Shown here: positions 9,056 through 16,621 of the stretch, piece after piece
Numbering within the stretch: position 1 is the stretch's first letter
How the letters are laid out: the number at the start of each line of letters is the position of its first letter
Assembly: GCA_001787535.1 (NCBI GenBank)
Contig: MFXP01000016.1
Coordinates: 1-64,000 of the forward strand
DNA from: Candidatus Peribacteria bacterium RIFCSPHIGHO2_01_FULL_51_35
Lineage (GTDB): Bacteria; Patescibacteriota; Gracilibacteria; Peribacterales; Peribacteraceae
Direction: 5' to 3'
DNA: 64,000 nucleotides
Notes under the pieces: model-generated
Databases searched by the model: none
Told to the model about the DNA's origin: nothing
What the model saw: only the letters and a program-made list of their open reading frames with translations
Translations under genes and position numbers: made by a program

Positions 9056-10514
9056 ACTTGCAGCGCTTTTTCGGGATGCGAAAACGCGCAGGCCGCTCGT
9101 CCGGGCATCTCATCAATATTTCTTTCTCGCGTACTTCGGCCACTACATGCAGTGTCCTGCAGCGCCGTTCCATCAGGAACTTTTCACGCTCACACAATCC
9201 CTGCCGCCGCTCTCGGTCATCCTCGCGTTCCGGGGATCGGCGAAGTCGACGATCATGACCCTTTCACTTCCGATCTGGTCAGTCGTCGGTGTCCCACAGA
9301 AGAAATTTATTCTGATCATCGCACGGACGCAGGAACAGGCACGGCAATTCATGCGGAACATTCGTGAAGAACTGGAGCGCAATGACCTTCTGCGAAGCGA
9401 CCTTGGGCCGTTCCGCATGGAAGAGGATGAATGGCGTAACCTTGTCCTCGTCATTCCCAAATACGGAGCCAAAATTATGGCGGTCTCGGTAGAGCAGAGC
9501 GTACGCGGACTCCGGCACGGACCGCACCGTCCCGACCTTATCGTGTGCGACGATATGGAAGACATGCAGTCGGTAAAAACAAAAGAAGGACGCGATTCGG
9601 TGTATGACTTTCTCAAACGCGATCTTCTGCCCGCAGGTAGTGCCATAACGCAGACCGTCATCGTAGGGAACATGCTCCATGATGACTGCGTGCTGATGCG
9701 TCTCGTCCGCGAAATTGACAGCGGCAAGCTGCAAGGCGTGTACCGGACGTATCCTCTGATCGACGATGCAGGAAATTGCTTGTGGCCTGGTAGATTCCCT
9801 ACAAAAGACCACATTGAGGCTGAGAAGCGTCGCATCGGGAATGAATTGGTCTGGTTTCAGGAATATTTGCTCAAGATCGTTTCTTCGGCCATTCGTGTTG
9901 TGCGAAAAGAATGGATACGCATGTATGACGAACTGCCGTCACAGGAACCCGTTGCTGTTGCGGTCGCAATTGATCTGGCCTTCTCCGAAAAGAGCAGTGC
10001 AGACTACACGGCCATGGTCATCGGCAAAGCCTACTGGATTAACGATCAATTACGCATCTACATCCTCCCACATCCGTTCCACGCTCGCGTGACACCATTG
10101 GAGGCGTTGCAAGCCGCAAGAACTGGTGCTCGTGCGAATAGGGCGGGTGGCGATGAGGCGACGTTGATCGTGGAGAACGTCCATCAAGAACTTTTCATCA
10201 GTCTGCTTCAGGAAAATGGTCTCTATGTGAAAGAATTTCGCCCGCTTCAAGACAAGCGGACACGACTGATGCAGGTAACGCCGTTCCTTGAGGCGGGGCA
10301 GGTATTCTTCCCGAGAACGGGCTGCGAGGATCTCATCAATGAACTTCTCAACTTTGGTATGGAGCGGCACGACGACTTGGCAGACGCATTCGCAATGCTC
10401 CTAACACACTTCATCGATGAATATGCGCATGAGCCGCAGAGCACATACTTAATTCGCGGTGGACCCACTACGGGCGACTACAGCAGGCGAAAATGGCTGT
10501 CTTTGTTTCACTGA
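9039..10514 (+). CDS. Phage terminase large subunit
   Basis: 491 residues from ATG 9039 (the frame opens upstream to 8955, inside terS). The ATPase half has Walker A FRGSAKST (residues 64-71) and Walker B DLIVCDDMED (166-175). The C-terminal half has an RNase H-like nuclease signature: AIDLAFS with D312, D322 in ADYTAMV, and the late HDDLADAF. The enzyme packages phage DNA by translocation and cutting. No portal, protease or capsid gene follows; a minus-strand nuclease gene comes next. The block is therefore a phage remnant or a borrowed module rather than a complete prophage. Confidence 0.88.
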   Translation: MEHHNELAALFRDAKTRRPLVRASHQYFFLAYFGHYMQCPAAPFHQELFTLTQSLPPLSVILAFRGSAKSTIMTLSLPIWSVVGVPQKKFILIIARTQEQARQFMRNIREELERNDLLRSDLGPFRMEEDEWRNLVLVIPKYGAKIMAVSVEQSVRGLRHGPHRPDLIVCDDMEDMQSVKTKEGRDSVYDFLKRDLLPAGSAITQTVIVGNMLHDDCVLMRLVREIDSGKLQGVYRTYPLIDDAGNCLWPGRFPTKDHIEAEKRRIGNELVWFQEYLLKIVSSAIRVVRKEWIRMYDELPSQEPVAVAVAIDLAFSEKSSADYTAMVIGKAYWINDQLRIYILPHPFHARVTPLEALQAARTGARANRAGGDEATLIVENVHQELFISLLQENGLYVKEFRPLQDKRTRLMQVTPFLEAGQVFFPRTGCEDLINELLNFGMERHDDLADAFAMLLTHFIDEYAHEPQSTYLIRGGPTTGDYSRRKWLSLFH

Positions 10515-10549
10515 AATTGATGGCCTAGCGGCTGGCATTTCGTCAGCCG

Positions 10550-12025
10550 TTAGGCTTTCGACAGGTTCATCAAATACCGAAAAATCTCCACCATAGCGAA
10601 CGTATCGAGTTCGCAGTATTCGATCAGATTGCCCCATGTTTCCTCGCGTTCTTTTACTGACTTTTCAGGACCAAACATTCGGTACCATGAGAGGGAGGCG
10701 GCCATGCCTTCATGGATCGTCAGATTCTTGTGCGACAGTGCTGGGATGAGGACGGGCAGGACTTTCTTGATGGAGCAGCTCCCGCAGAAATCGGGGTGAA
10801 CGTAATGTTGGTCACTAAAAATATCCATGAGGTCGTATGTCCGCTCGTTGAGTGATTCAAAGAACGATGTAAAAGCAGGTAAGAATGCTCCCATTTCTTT
10901 ATTTCGGGTCGTTTCAAAGGGTTTGTACCAGACGATCACCGTCCCCTTGGCGGGAAGGTTCGCCTGAAGAGAAGCTGCTATTTCAGGAATGGTGTTGCCA
11001 AGATTTTTCGCTAGAAACTCATGGTGCTCCAGTTCCGCGCCCGGCGAAGGAAGGACATGCAACGAATACTGGAACGGCATCGCCTGATGAGGACGGAGTC
11101 CATCAAACATCGGTACGGCGCAGGCGAAAGTCTCGTAGTCGAGAAACGACAATGGGTATTCAAGCTTACTCAGAGCTTCAGCAATCTTCTCCTTCTCGAT
11201 GATAGGTGTCCCAGAACGCGCCACCTGCACTTGGCAGGTCTGTGCCGTGGTGAGCTTATAATCTTCAGGCAAATCAAGAATCAGACGGACTCCCGATGCA
11301 TAGAGTTTCTGCGCCTTCGGACCGCTGATGCGCATTAGTTCAAAGATCGAATGATCCGGAAGACCGGGGTAGCAGTGTGCGATACACATGCATTCCTTCG
11401 GCACGCAGGTGCAGGCAATTTCTCCAGCTTTTGGAGTCGCATTATCAATGATGACGAGGGCCTTCGTGATGTCGGCCTCCACTATGTCTTCGACTTCATC
11501 AACGTCTTCTGTGATGTCTTTCGTGATGAGGAACGTCTGAGGATCGATAGCACCAGCGCGAAGATAATCTCCGTTCACACAAATCAGATGGACCCTGCCG
11601 ATGTCGAATCCCGCTTTTCTGAACGCTATTCGCTGGAAGCACACGTCATAGATATGTTCCTTCTTTTCTTCCGTGGAACTTTTCACTTCAAAGATGTCCC
11701 ACTTCTTCGTCTCAGGATTGAATCGAATGACGTCTGCGATTGCCATGATTCGATCAGCCACAGCAGCCGCCTGAAAGATCGTTGTGGCACCGGCTTTGAT
11801 CTGATCCTGTGTTTGTTTCTGAACATCGGCACCGTGACCGTGAATCATGACACCATCAGGGAATAATTCCCGAGCGATCACATCGACCATGTTTCCCTCT
11901 TCAAACCTCCAGAGAAGCGAAGGATTCTGTGAATGGTGGTGCATCTCCTCCTGTTTATGCTTCCAGACCCATAGGTGCATGGGGCATTCTAGATAGCGAT
12001 GCGTGTAATCGGATTTGGTGAGCAT
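10550..12025 (-). CDS. DUF2779 family RecB-like / 3'-5' exonuclease-like protein
   Basis: 491 residues. The opening LTKSDYTHRYLECPMHLW and the later FLDYETF...FQYSLH are hallmarks of DUF2779 proteins. The N-terminal half looks like a RecB/Cas4-type PD-(D/E)XK nuclease (D in ADVIRF, EVKSS) with a cysteine cluster (CTC, CMC, CYP) that might hold an iron-sulfur cluster. The C-terminal half has RNase H/DEDD exonuclease character (FLDYET, then WYKPFE, then ELDTFAMVEI). Biological role is not established. It converges with TerL and is followed upstream by another PD-(D/E)XK-type gene on the same strand. Confidence 0.7.
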   Translation of the reverse strand: MLTKSDYTHRYLECPMHLWVWKHKQEEMHHHSQNPSLLWRFEEGNMVDVIARELFPDGVMIHGHGADVQKQTQDQIKAGATTIFQAAAVADRIMAIADVIRFNPETKKWDIFEVKSSTEEKKEHIYDVCFQRIAFRKAGFDIGRVHLICVNGDYLRAGAIDPQTFLITKDITEDVDEVEDIVEADITKALVIIDNATPKAGEIACTCVPKECMCIAHCYPGLPDHSIFELMRISGPKAQKLYASGVRLILDLPEDYKLTTAQTCQVQVARSGTPIIEKEKIAEALSKLEYPLSFLDYETFACAVPMFDGLRPHQAMPFQYSLHVLPSPGAELEHHEFLAKNLGNTIPEIAASLQANLPAKGTVIVWYKPFETTRNKEMGAFLPAFTSFFESLNERTYDLMDIFSDQHYVHPDFCGSCSIKKVLPVLIPALSHKNLTIHEGMAASLSWYRMFGPEKSVKEREETWGNLIEYCELDTFAMVEIFRYLMNLSKA

Positions 12026-12045
12026 TTGTAAGGAAGATTATAGGA

Positions 12046-13134
12046 TTATGAAAACTGCGTCTCCTGTATTTCACTGACCATACGGTCAAATACAACCAAT
12101 AAGGCGGTAATGTCCTTCTGGGAGATTTGATCGAGACGGATCTCGTAGTAGGTCGCATCCATTCGATCCCTCTTGAGGGAAGGAACGGCTTGAGTGAGTT
12201 GATCTGCGTATTTCTTCCGGATTTCGGGATTATTCTTCCAGAATTCCGATACAAGGTTCCAGCGACCGTTCGTGTTTGCAAAGAAGACTGTTTTTCGGAT
12301 GCCATTTTTCGATTCTGTTTTTAACTTGAAGGAGTTCGTGCCGTATTCGACGGCATCGGGACTGTGCTTCGTAGCGAAGTCATAGATCAGACGCATCTTC
12401 TGACGAGTCTCTTCGTCGGTATCTTTTTGAAGTTCGGCAAAGAAGGATTCCTCGTCCCATACTCTCGCTTCGGTACGAGGTTTGGAAACGGAGACATCTT
12501 TCTTCACCTCGGCTCCGAATAGTTTTGGAATCATGATTTCATACGTCTCAAATTTGTAGTATTCGATCTCCGCGACGTAAATATTGAATTTACTGTACTG
12601 GTTGAGAAACAGAATGAGGTCTTTGAGTTGTGCATGGAGAGTGTCCATCAGAACGACGAACTTGAACGTCCCATTGTCGAGATTGCCACGGAAACTCTCG
12701 ATCTGCTTTTGCGTCTCCTCTTCAGACATTCCAAAGAAATCCTGCAATTTCTGCTGGAGGCTCATGTTCCATTTCTTTTGCGACTGCCGATCAAGTTCTC
12801 CAAGGAAGGCGGCGAAGTCGCTGTAGTGCCTCCAGAGCGATGCACCGTAGTCGAGGACTTGAGCAACGACGTGACGCTTATCTGCGTTGCGGTAGAGCTT
12901 TGTTTCGATGAGATAGAGTTCGCCTTCTTTGTCGATACCGACGGCATCAATGGGGCCGCTCTGCGTTGGGAATTCCCGAGCGACGATCAAGAGCCGAATA
13001 TCCTCCTTGATGTCATAGAGAGGGATGGATTCCGGATTTTCGTAGATGTATTGCTGCAATTCGTCCTCACTCGCGAAGACCGAGCGGTCGATGCGTTTTG
13101 CGTGTTTACCGTTCTTGGAAATGATGAGAGCCAT
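12046..13134 (-). CDS. Putative NucS/DUF91-like nuclease
   Basis: 362 residues. Residues ~55-85 contain GPIDAVGIDKEGELYLIETK, a PD-(D/E)XK signature close to that of NucS/EndoMS and DUF91-type nucleases. The rest is helical with a C-terminal region (FFANTNGRWNLVSEFW) that I do not recognise. It is 20 nt upstream of the DUF2779 gene on the same strand, so the two nuclease-like proteins are probably one operon. The function is likely DNA cleavage in repair or defence; the substrate is unknown. Confidence 0.6.
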   Translation of the reverse strand: MALIISKNGKHAKRIDRSVFASEDELQQYIYENPESIPLYDIKEDIRLLIVAREFPTQSGPIDAVGIDKEGELYLIETKLYRNADKRHVVAQVLDYGASLWRHYSDFAAFLGELDRQSQKKWNMSLQQKLQDFFGMSEEETQKQIESFRGNLDNGTFKFVVLMDTLHAQLKDLILFLNQYSKFNIYVAEIEYYKFETYEIMIPKLFGAEVKKDVSVSKPRTEARVWDEESFFAELQKDTDEETRQKMRLIYDFATKHSPDAVEYGTNSFKLKTESKNGIRKTVFFANTNGRWNLVSEFWKNNPEIRKKYADQLTQAVPSLKRDRMDATYYEIRLDQISQKDITALLVVFDRMVSEIQETQFS

Positions 13135-13286
13135 AAGGATTGGGGAAAGATGCGTACCCTCCTAACAGGCATTGGAGGTGCCGCGAAGTCCTTATGAGCT
13201 AGCCTTCAGGCCAACATGTGCCACAAGAGCTGTCAGAGGTTTTGCTCATAAATTGGTAATTTTGAAAGTGAGTCTAACTTTTGTAC

Positions 13287-13351
13287 TGCTATATAGCAAC
13301 TGCTATAAGCACACATCAACGATAGCGTAGAAAGTCAAGCCAACTACGCTA
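13287..13351 (+). promoter_or_regulatory. Palindromic operator-like sites before the HTH gene
   Basis: TGCTATATAGCA (13287-13298) is a perfect 12-bp palindrome, followed by the variant TGCTATAAGCA (13301-13311). TAGCGTAG (13323-13330) is repeated inverted as CTACGCTA (13344-13351), overlapping the first base of the HTH start codon. The set lies in a divergent intergenic region and suggests autoregulation by the HTH protein. Confidence 0.45.
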
Positions 13352-13563
13352 TGCAAGAAGTTCCAAAACTCATGGGCATGGGTGATGCGATGAAATATCT
13401 CAAAGTTTCCCGTCAGTACATTGATTATCTGGTCGATACGGGAAAATTGAGATGTCAGCGCATCTCTACGGGAAAAGTCTTTCTGGAAAGCGACATCGTT
13501 GCTTTCCAGAGGGAACGTCAGCGGAAAGCAGCACAGAAACCACGGAAGAGAAAAAGCCGCTAA
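13351..13563 (+). CDS. Small HTH (excisionase/MerR-like) DNA-binding protein
   Basis: 70 residues. MGMGDAMKYLKVSRQYIDYL followed by the wing-like RISTGKVFLESDIVAF matches the winged helix-turn-helix of excisionase/MerR-like 'HTH_17' proteins. The tail is very basic (RQRKAAQKPRKRKSR). It precedes the TGL-VWA / AAA+ / DGR cluster by 130 nt on the same strand. It could be an excisionase or directionality factor for the element, or its transcription factor. Inverted repeats overlap its start. Confidence 0.75.
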   Translation: MQEVPKLMGMGDAMKYLKVSRQYIDYLVDTGKLRCQRISTGKVFLESDIVAFQRERQRKAAQKPRKRKSR

Positions 13564-13668
13564 AAGACGAAAACTTTCCGCATGATATTGCTTCAGAAGC
13601 CAATCGCTCCTGATAGCTGCATAGTTGCGCTATTCAGCCTTTTCATTCATTTTTCTATAGTTTTATGG

Positions 13669-13674
13669 TATAAT
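13669..13674 (+). promoter_or_regulatory. Extended -10 promoter of TGL-VWA gene
   Basis: TATGGTATAAT has an extended -10 element with TATAAT at 13669-13674. The start codon at 13692 is 17 nt downstream, leaving a leader of about 10 nt. The -35 region is weak (TTCATT at 13646). Confidence 0.5.
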
Positions 13675-13691
13675 ATTTAGAGAAATTGTAA

Positions 13692-16592
13692 ATGCCTATG
13701 CCCAACCCACGAACAGGTCCCGGCGATGAACCAATCAAACAGGATTCCCATGAGAATCCACTTTCTAGGGGTCTAGAGCAAGAGGGGGAAGGCGCAGAAC
13801 TCATTGACTCTGCTCGGGGAAAACTTTCTGCCCGTGCAAAAGAAGCAATTGAATTACCTCCCAATCGCACTGTTCTCGATGTGCCCATTGAGTTTTGCTC
13901 GGACGGCAAGAAGATAGAAACACAAAACCGAGGGGGCACATATATCGTCCGAGTGAACGCCATGCGTTTCCGTAGCCGTGAAGAAGCTGAACGCGCTGGT
14001 GTAGTTCAAGCAGCATATTTGCGTTCGATGCGTGATCATTTGCAAGCTGAAACAGGAAAAGCATTTGAGGCTTTACAGTCTTTCAGTTCAGCCGCGCACA
14101 GCGCTTTGCGGTTGAAAGGAGTAAGGAGTCTCGGTGAGTGGGAAAAAGGAGAGGCAGCTGCACTTACAAGATCCTCTCAAACACCTCTCACGCTTGCGCA
14201 AATTTTTGATCGGAGTATTGAGCACTACATCCTGACAGGCGAAATGCCACCGGATATTCCAAACGAAGTACGAAACGCATTAGAGAAGATTCCGGGAAGA
14301 CAAGGAAAGAGTGCTATTGATTTCATCGCACAGGAAGGCCGATCGCTCAGGAGCAGCGCGAAGCTGTACGAGGAGAATGTCGCACCTTTACGGGATGATC
14401 TCAAAGAGGAAGATGGCGAGAAACGAATGACTGAACGCGATGATTATGTACCTCCCAATTTTGAAGGAGAACAAGAACCTCTTGATCCCGAGAGCGTGCG
14501 CTGGAGAGTCGAACCATTCGTAGGTGGTTACTATCGCCAGCAACTTTATCGTTACGATCCATCGGCCCAAAGAATTGTCGCAGAGCCGACGGAGAAAAAA
14601 GAATTCCGGCTCACGAATCCTCCCGAGAACATCGACGAGTTGCAACTCTATACTTTTCACGGAGTGTACGTACCCGGCGAAGAGAATCGTATTCCGTTTC
14701 CGGAAAAGGGATTGCCGCTTCCTGATTCCTTGAACTCGAAGGAAACATTCATGCTCATGAAAAGTTCTGCAGGAATTTTCTCCCTTGAAGAGAGGCGGCA
14801 GGGAGAAGTTGCAGAACCCATGCGCTATTCCTTCCAATTTGTGATCACTCGTACAAGCGATAATCATATTAATGACGAGCCAACAGAAGCAGACCTCGTA
14901 ACCATTGATGGTCCACTGGATGTCACTGCAGAGGAAATGCTATCGGGCTTGAAACAAAATACTTTTCTGAGCAAAGCAGACCGTGGACGTTCTGTTGTCT
15001 TCAGCACCCGAAAGCAATTCGTCTATCCGAAGGACGAGCAGATGGCAGAAATGAATGAGCGATATCGAGTAGCTGGACTGAAGCTACATCCCGAAATGGC
15101 TGACTTAAAGCTCGCAGATTGCCATTGGAGCAATATTCGAGCATCCGATCTCGGACGTAGACTCGATGTCCCGATGCGCACGCCGAGCGGATTCTTTGTC
15201 ACGCCACATCCCGATGTGGAGTTCGCTCCCATTGGTGGTATCGGACACGCATGGAGCGAGCGATGGGACGAAACTTCGCAGCAGTGGATTCGCATGGATG
15301 CGACTCCGCCAAAGCAAGATGATGATAAAGATGAGGACGAGGAGAAGAGTAATGAACCAGCATCTTCCATTGCAGGTGACAGGAAAATCGAAACGGGTGT
15401 CAATGATGCAGAGAATGAAGTTGAAGAGAGTGGTGCCTTTGATATGACCAAGGAGGAGGTCACAAAGATTTTAGAATTGATCGCTCAATCAACACCGTCA
15501 GAACAAGATGTCACTGAAGCTCTTTTCCGCGAACGCACAAATGTCTCTATGTCCGACTGGAAAAAAGTGGAAGCATTTGTAGATAAAACAAATGAGACGC
15601 CGGTTCCTCCCGAGTTGCAGATTCCGGAAACACCCGACATGCTGCGCTATTTCCGAGATCGTATTACTGCGCCCAAAGGAACCCTTGAACGAGAATGGCA
15701 GAAATTGTTTTGTCTCATCTGTACCCATCGCCAGATTAATCGCCGCAAATTCCCGGGTAATGTTCGCCAAAGCGAAAGTACGACGGGGCTTGAGAATCCT
15801 GTTGATGCCTACATCGACATTATGGCCGACGAACCTGATCCGATGGGATTTGGCATTGATACGAGGAGACCGGAGACCATTCTTGATGTGAAGGCGTTTG
15901 AGGAAGACTCGCTCGTCGATCTTACTTCTTCCATGAACGACACGGATAATTATGGGAACGTAATGCGTGTCGAGCAAAAGAAAGTTATCCTTTCACTGCT
16001 GTATCACCTCATGGAACTGAACGCAGAATTGAATGATTCTCGTGTTCGGTCAAACCTACGCACGCCGCTCAAAATCCGTTCCGCGATTTACTCCATTCAC
16101 GGACAGGGTAAGAAGAATCAGGGTCATTTCGCGCAACTCAAAGCTGCAGATGAAGATATCACGGAAGCTGTACTCGTGCATTTGGCGCGGGAATTGGATC
16201 AAACGACACCGGGTGCTGGCGATTTCCTCAGCGCCCTGCGTGCATACCGAGAAGGAATTGCTCCGGAAACTTTGGAAAGAATTCGTTCGGGTGATCTCGT
16301 GAAAATGCTTACAGTCTATTCTGATGGCAATCACTGGTGTGCAAACTGCGGCTCCGAATCTCACAATGCGATGCTTCACACAGAGCGCCTTCGCGCAGCA
16401 CAGGAAGAGATTCGCCACATCCGCGATCTTGGTATCATTGTGCAGGGAATCGGATTTACAGAAAAAGCCGAGGCAATCAAAGTTATGTGCCATGATCCGA
16501 AAGAACCCGATGGCGCTGTGGTCGTTAATAACGTCTCCCGAGCCATTTCAGCCCGCCATACAATGCTAACGAAACATTTACAAAAACTATGA
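13692..16592 (+). CDS. Transglutaminase-like plus VWA domain protein, MoxR partner
   Basis: 966 residues, no signal peptide or membrane segment, so cytosolic. Residues ~465-540 hold a complete transglutaminase-like triad: C477 (ADCHW), H519 (IGHAWSERW) and D536 (RMDATPP). An acidic linker of about 20 residues follows. The C-terminus is a VWA domain with a MIDAS-like D743-L-T-S-S747 and a second motif VYSDG (D878). The AAA+ MoxR-type gene begins 29 nt downstream. TGL, VWA and MoxR genes are classic operon partners, but TGL and VWA in one chain is less usual. I infer a chaperone-like or conflict-system module controlled by the ATPase. Residues 1-450 are unrecognised. Confidence 0.75.
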   Translation: MPMPNPRTGPGDEPIKQDSHENPLSRGLEQEGEGAELIDSARGKLSARAKEAIELPPNRTVLDVPIEFCSDGKKIETQNRGGTYIVRVNAMRFRSREEAERAGVVQAAYLRSMRDHLQAETGKAFEALQSFSSAAHSALRLKGVRSLGEWEKGEAAALTRSSQTPLTLAQIFDRSIEHYILTGEMPPDIPNEVRNALEKIPGRQGKSAIDFIAQEGRSLRSSAKLYEENVAPLRDDLKEEDGEKRMTERDDYVPPNFEGEQEPLDPESVRWRVEPFVGGYYRQQLYRYDPSAQRIVAEPTEKKEFRLTNPPENIDELQLYTFHGVYVPGEENRIPFPEKGLPLPDSLNSKETFMLMKSSAGIFSLEERRQGEVAEPMRYSFQFVITRTSDNHINDEPTEADLVTIDGPLDVTAEEMLSGLKQNTFLSKADRGRSVVFSTRKQFVYPKDEQMAEMNERYRVAGLKLHPEMADLKLADCHWSNIRASDLGRRLDVPMRTPSGFFVTPHPDVEFAPIGGIGHAWSERWDETSQQWIRMDATPPKQDDDKDEDEEKSNEPASSIAGDRKIETGVNDAENEVEESGAFDMTKEEVTKILELIAQSTPSEQDVTEALFRERTNVSMSDWKKVEAFVDKTNETPVPPELQIPETPDMLRYFRDRITAPKGTLEREWQKLFCLICTHRQINRRKFPGNVRQSESTTGLENPVDAYIDIMADEPDPMGFGIDTRRPETILDVKAFEEDSLVDLTSSMNDTDNYGNVMRVEQKKVILSLLYHLMELNAELNDSRVRSNLRTPLKIRSAIYSIHGQGKKNQGHFAQLKAADEDITEAVLVHLARELDQTTPGAGDFLSALRAYREGIAPETLERIRSGDLVKMLTVYSDGNHWCANCGSESHNAMLHTERLRAAQEEIRHIRDLGIIVQGIGFTEKAEAIKVMCHDPKEPDGAVVVNNVSRAISARHTMLTKHLQKL

Positions 16593-16605
16593 AATAATGT
16601 ATAAT
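16577..16605 (+). promoter_or_regulatory. Internal promoter of AAA+ target gene
   Basis: TTTACA (16577-16582), 17 nt, TATAAT (16600-16605), then 16 nt to ATG 16622. Near-consensus promoter overlapping the 3' end of the TGL-VWA gene, with a leader of about 10 nt. Confidence 0.65.
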
Positions 16606-16621
16606 TATAAGAAAGCCATAT

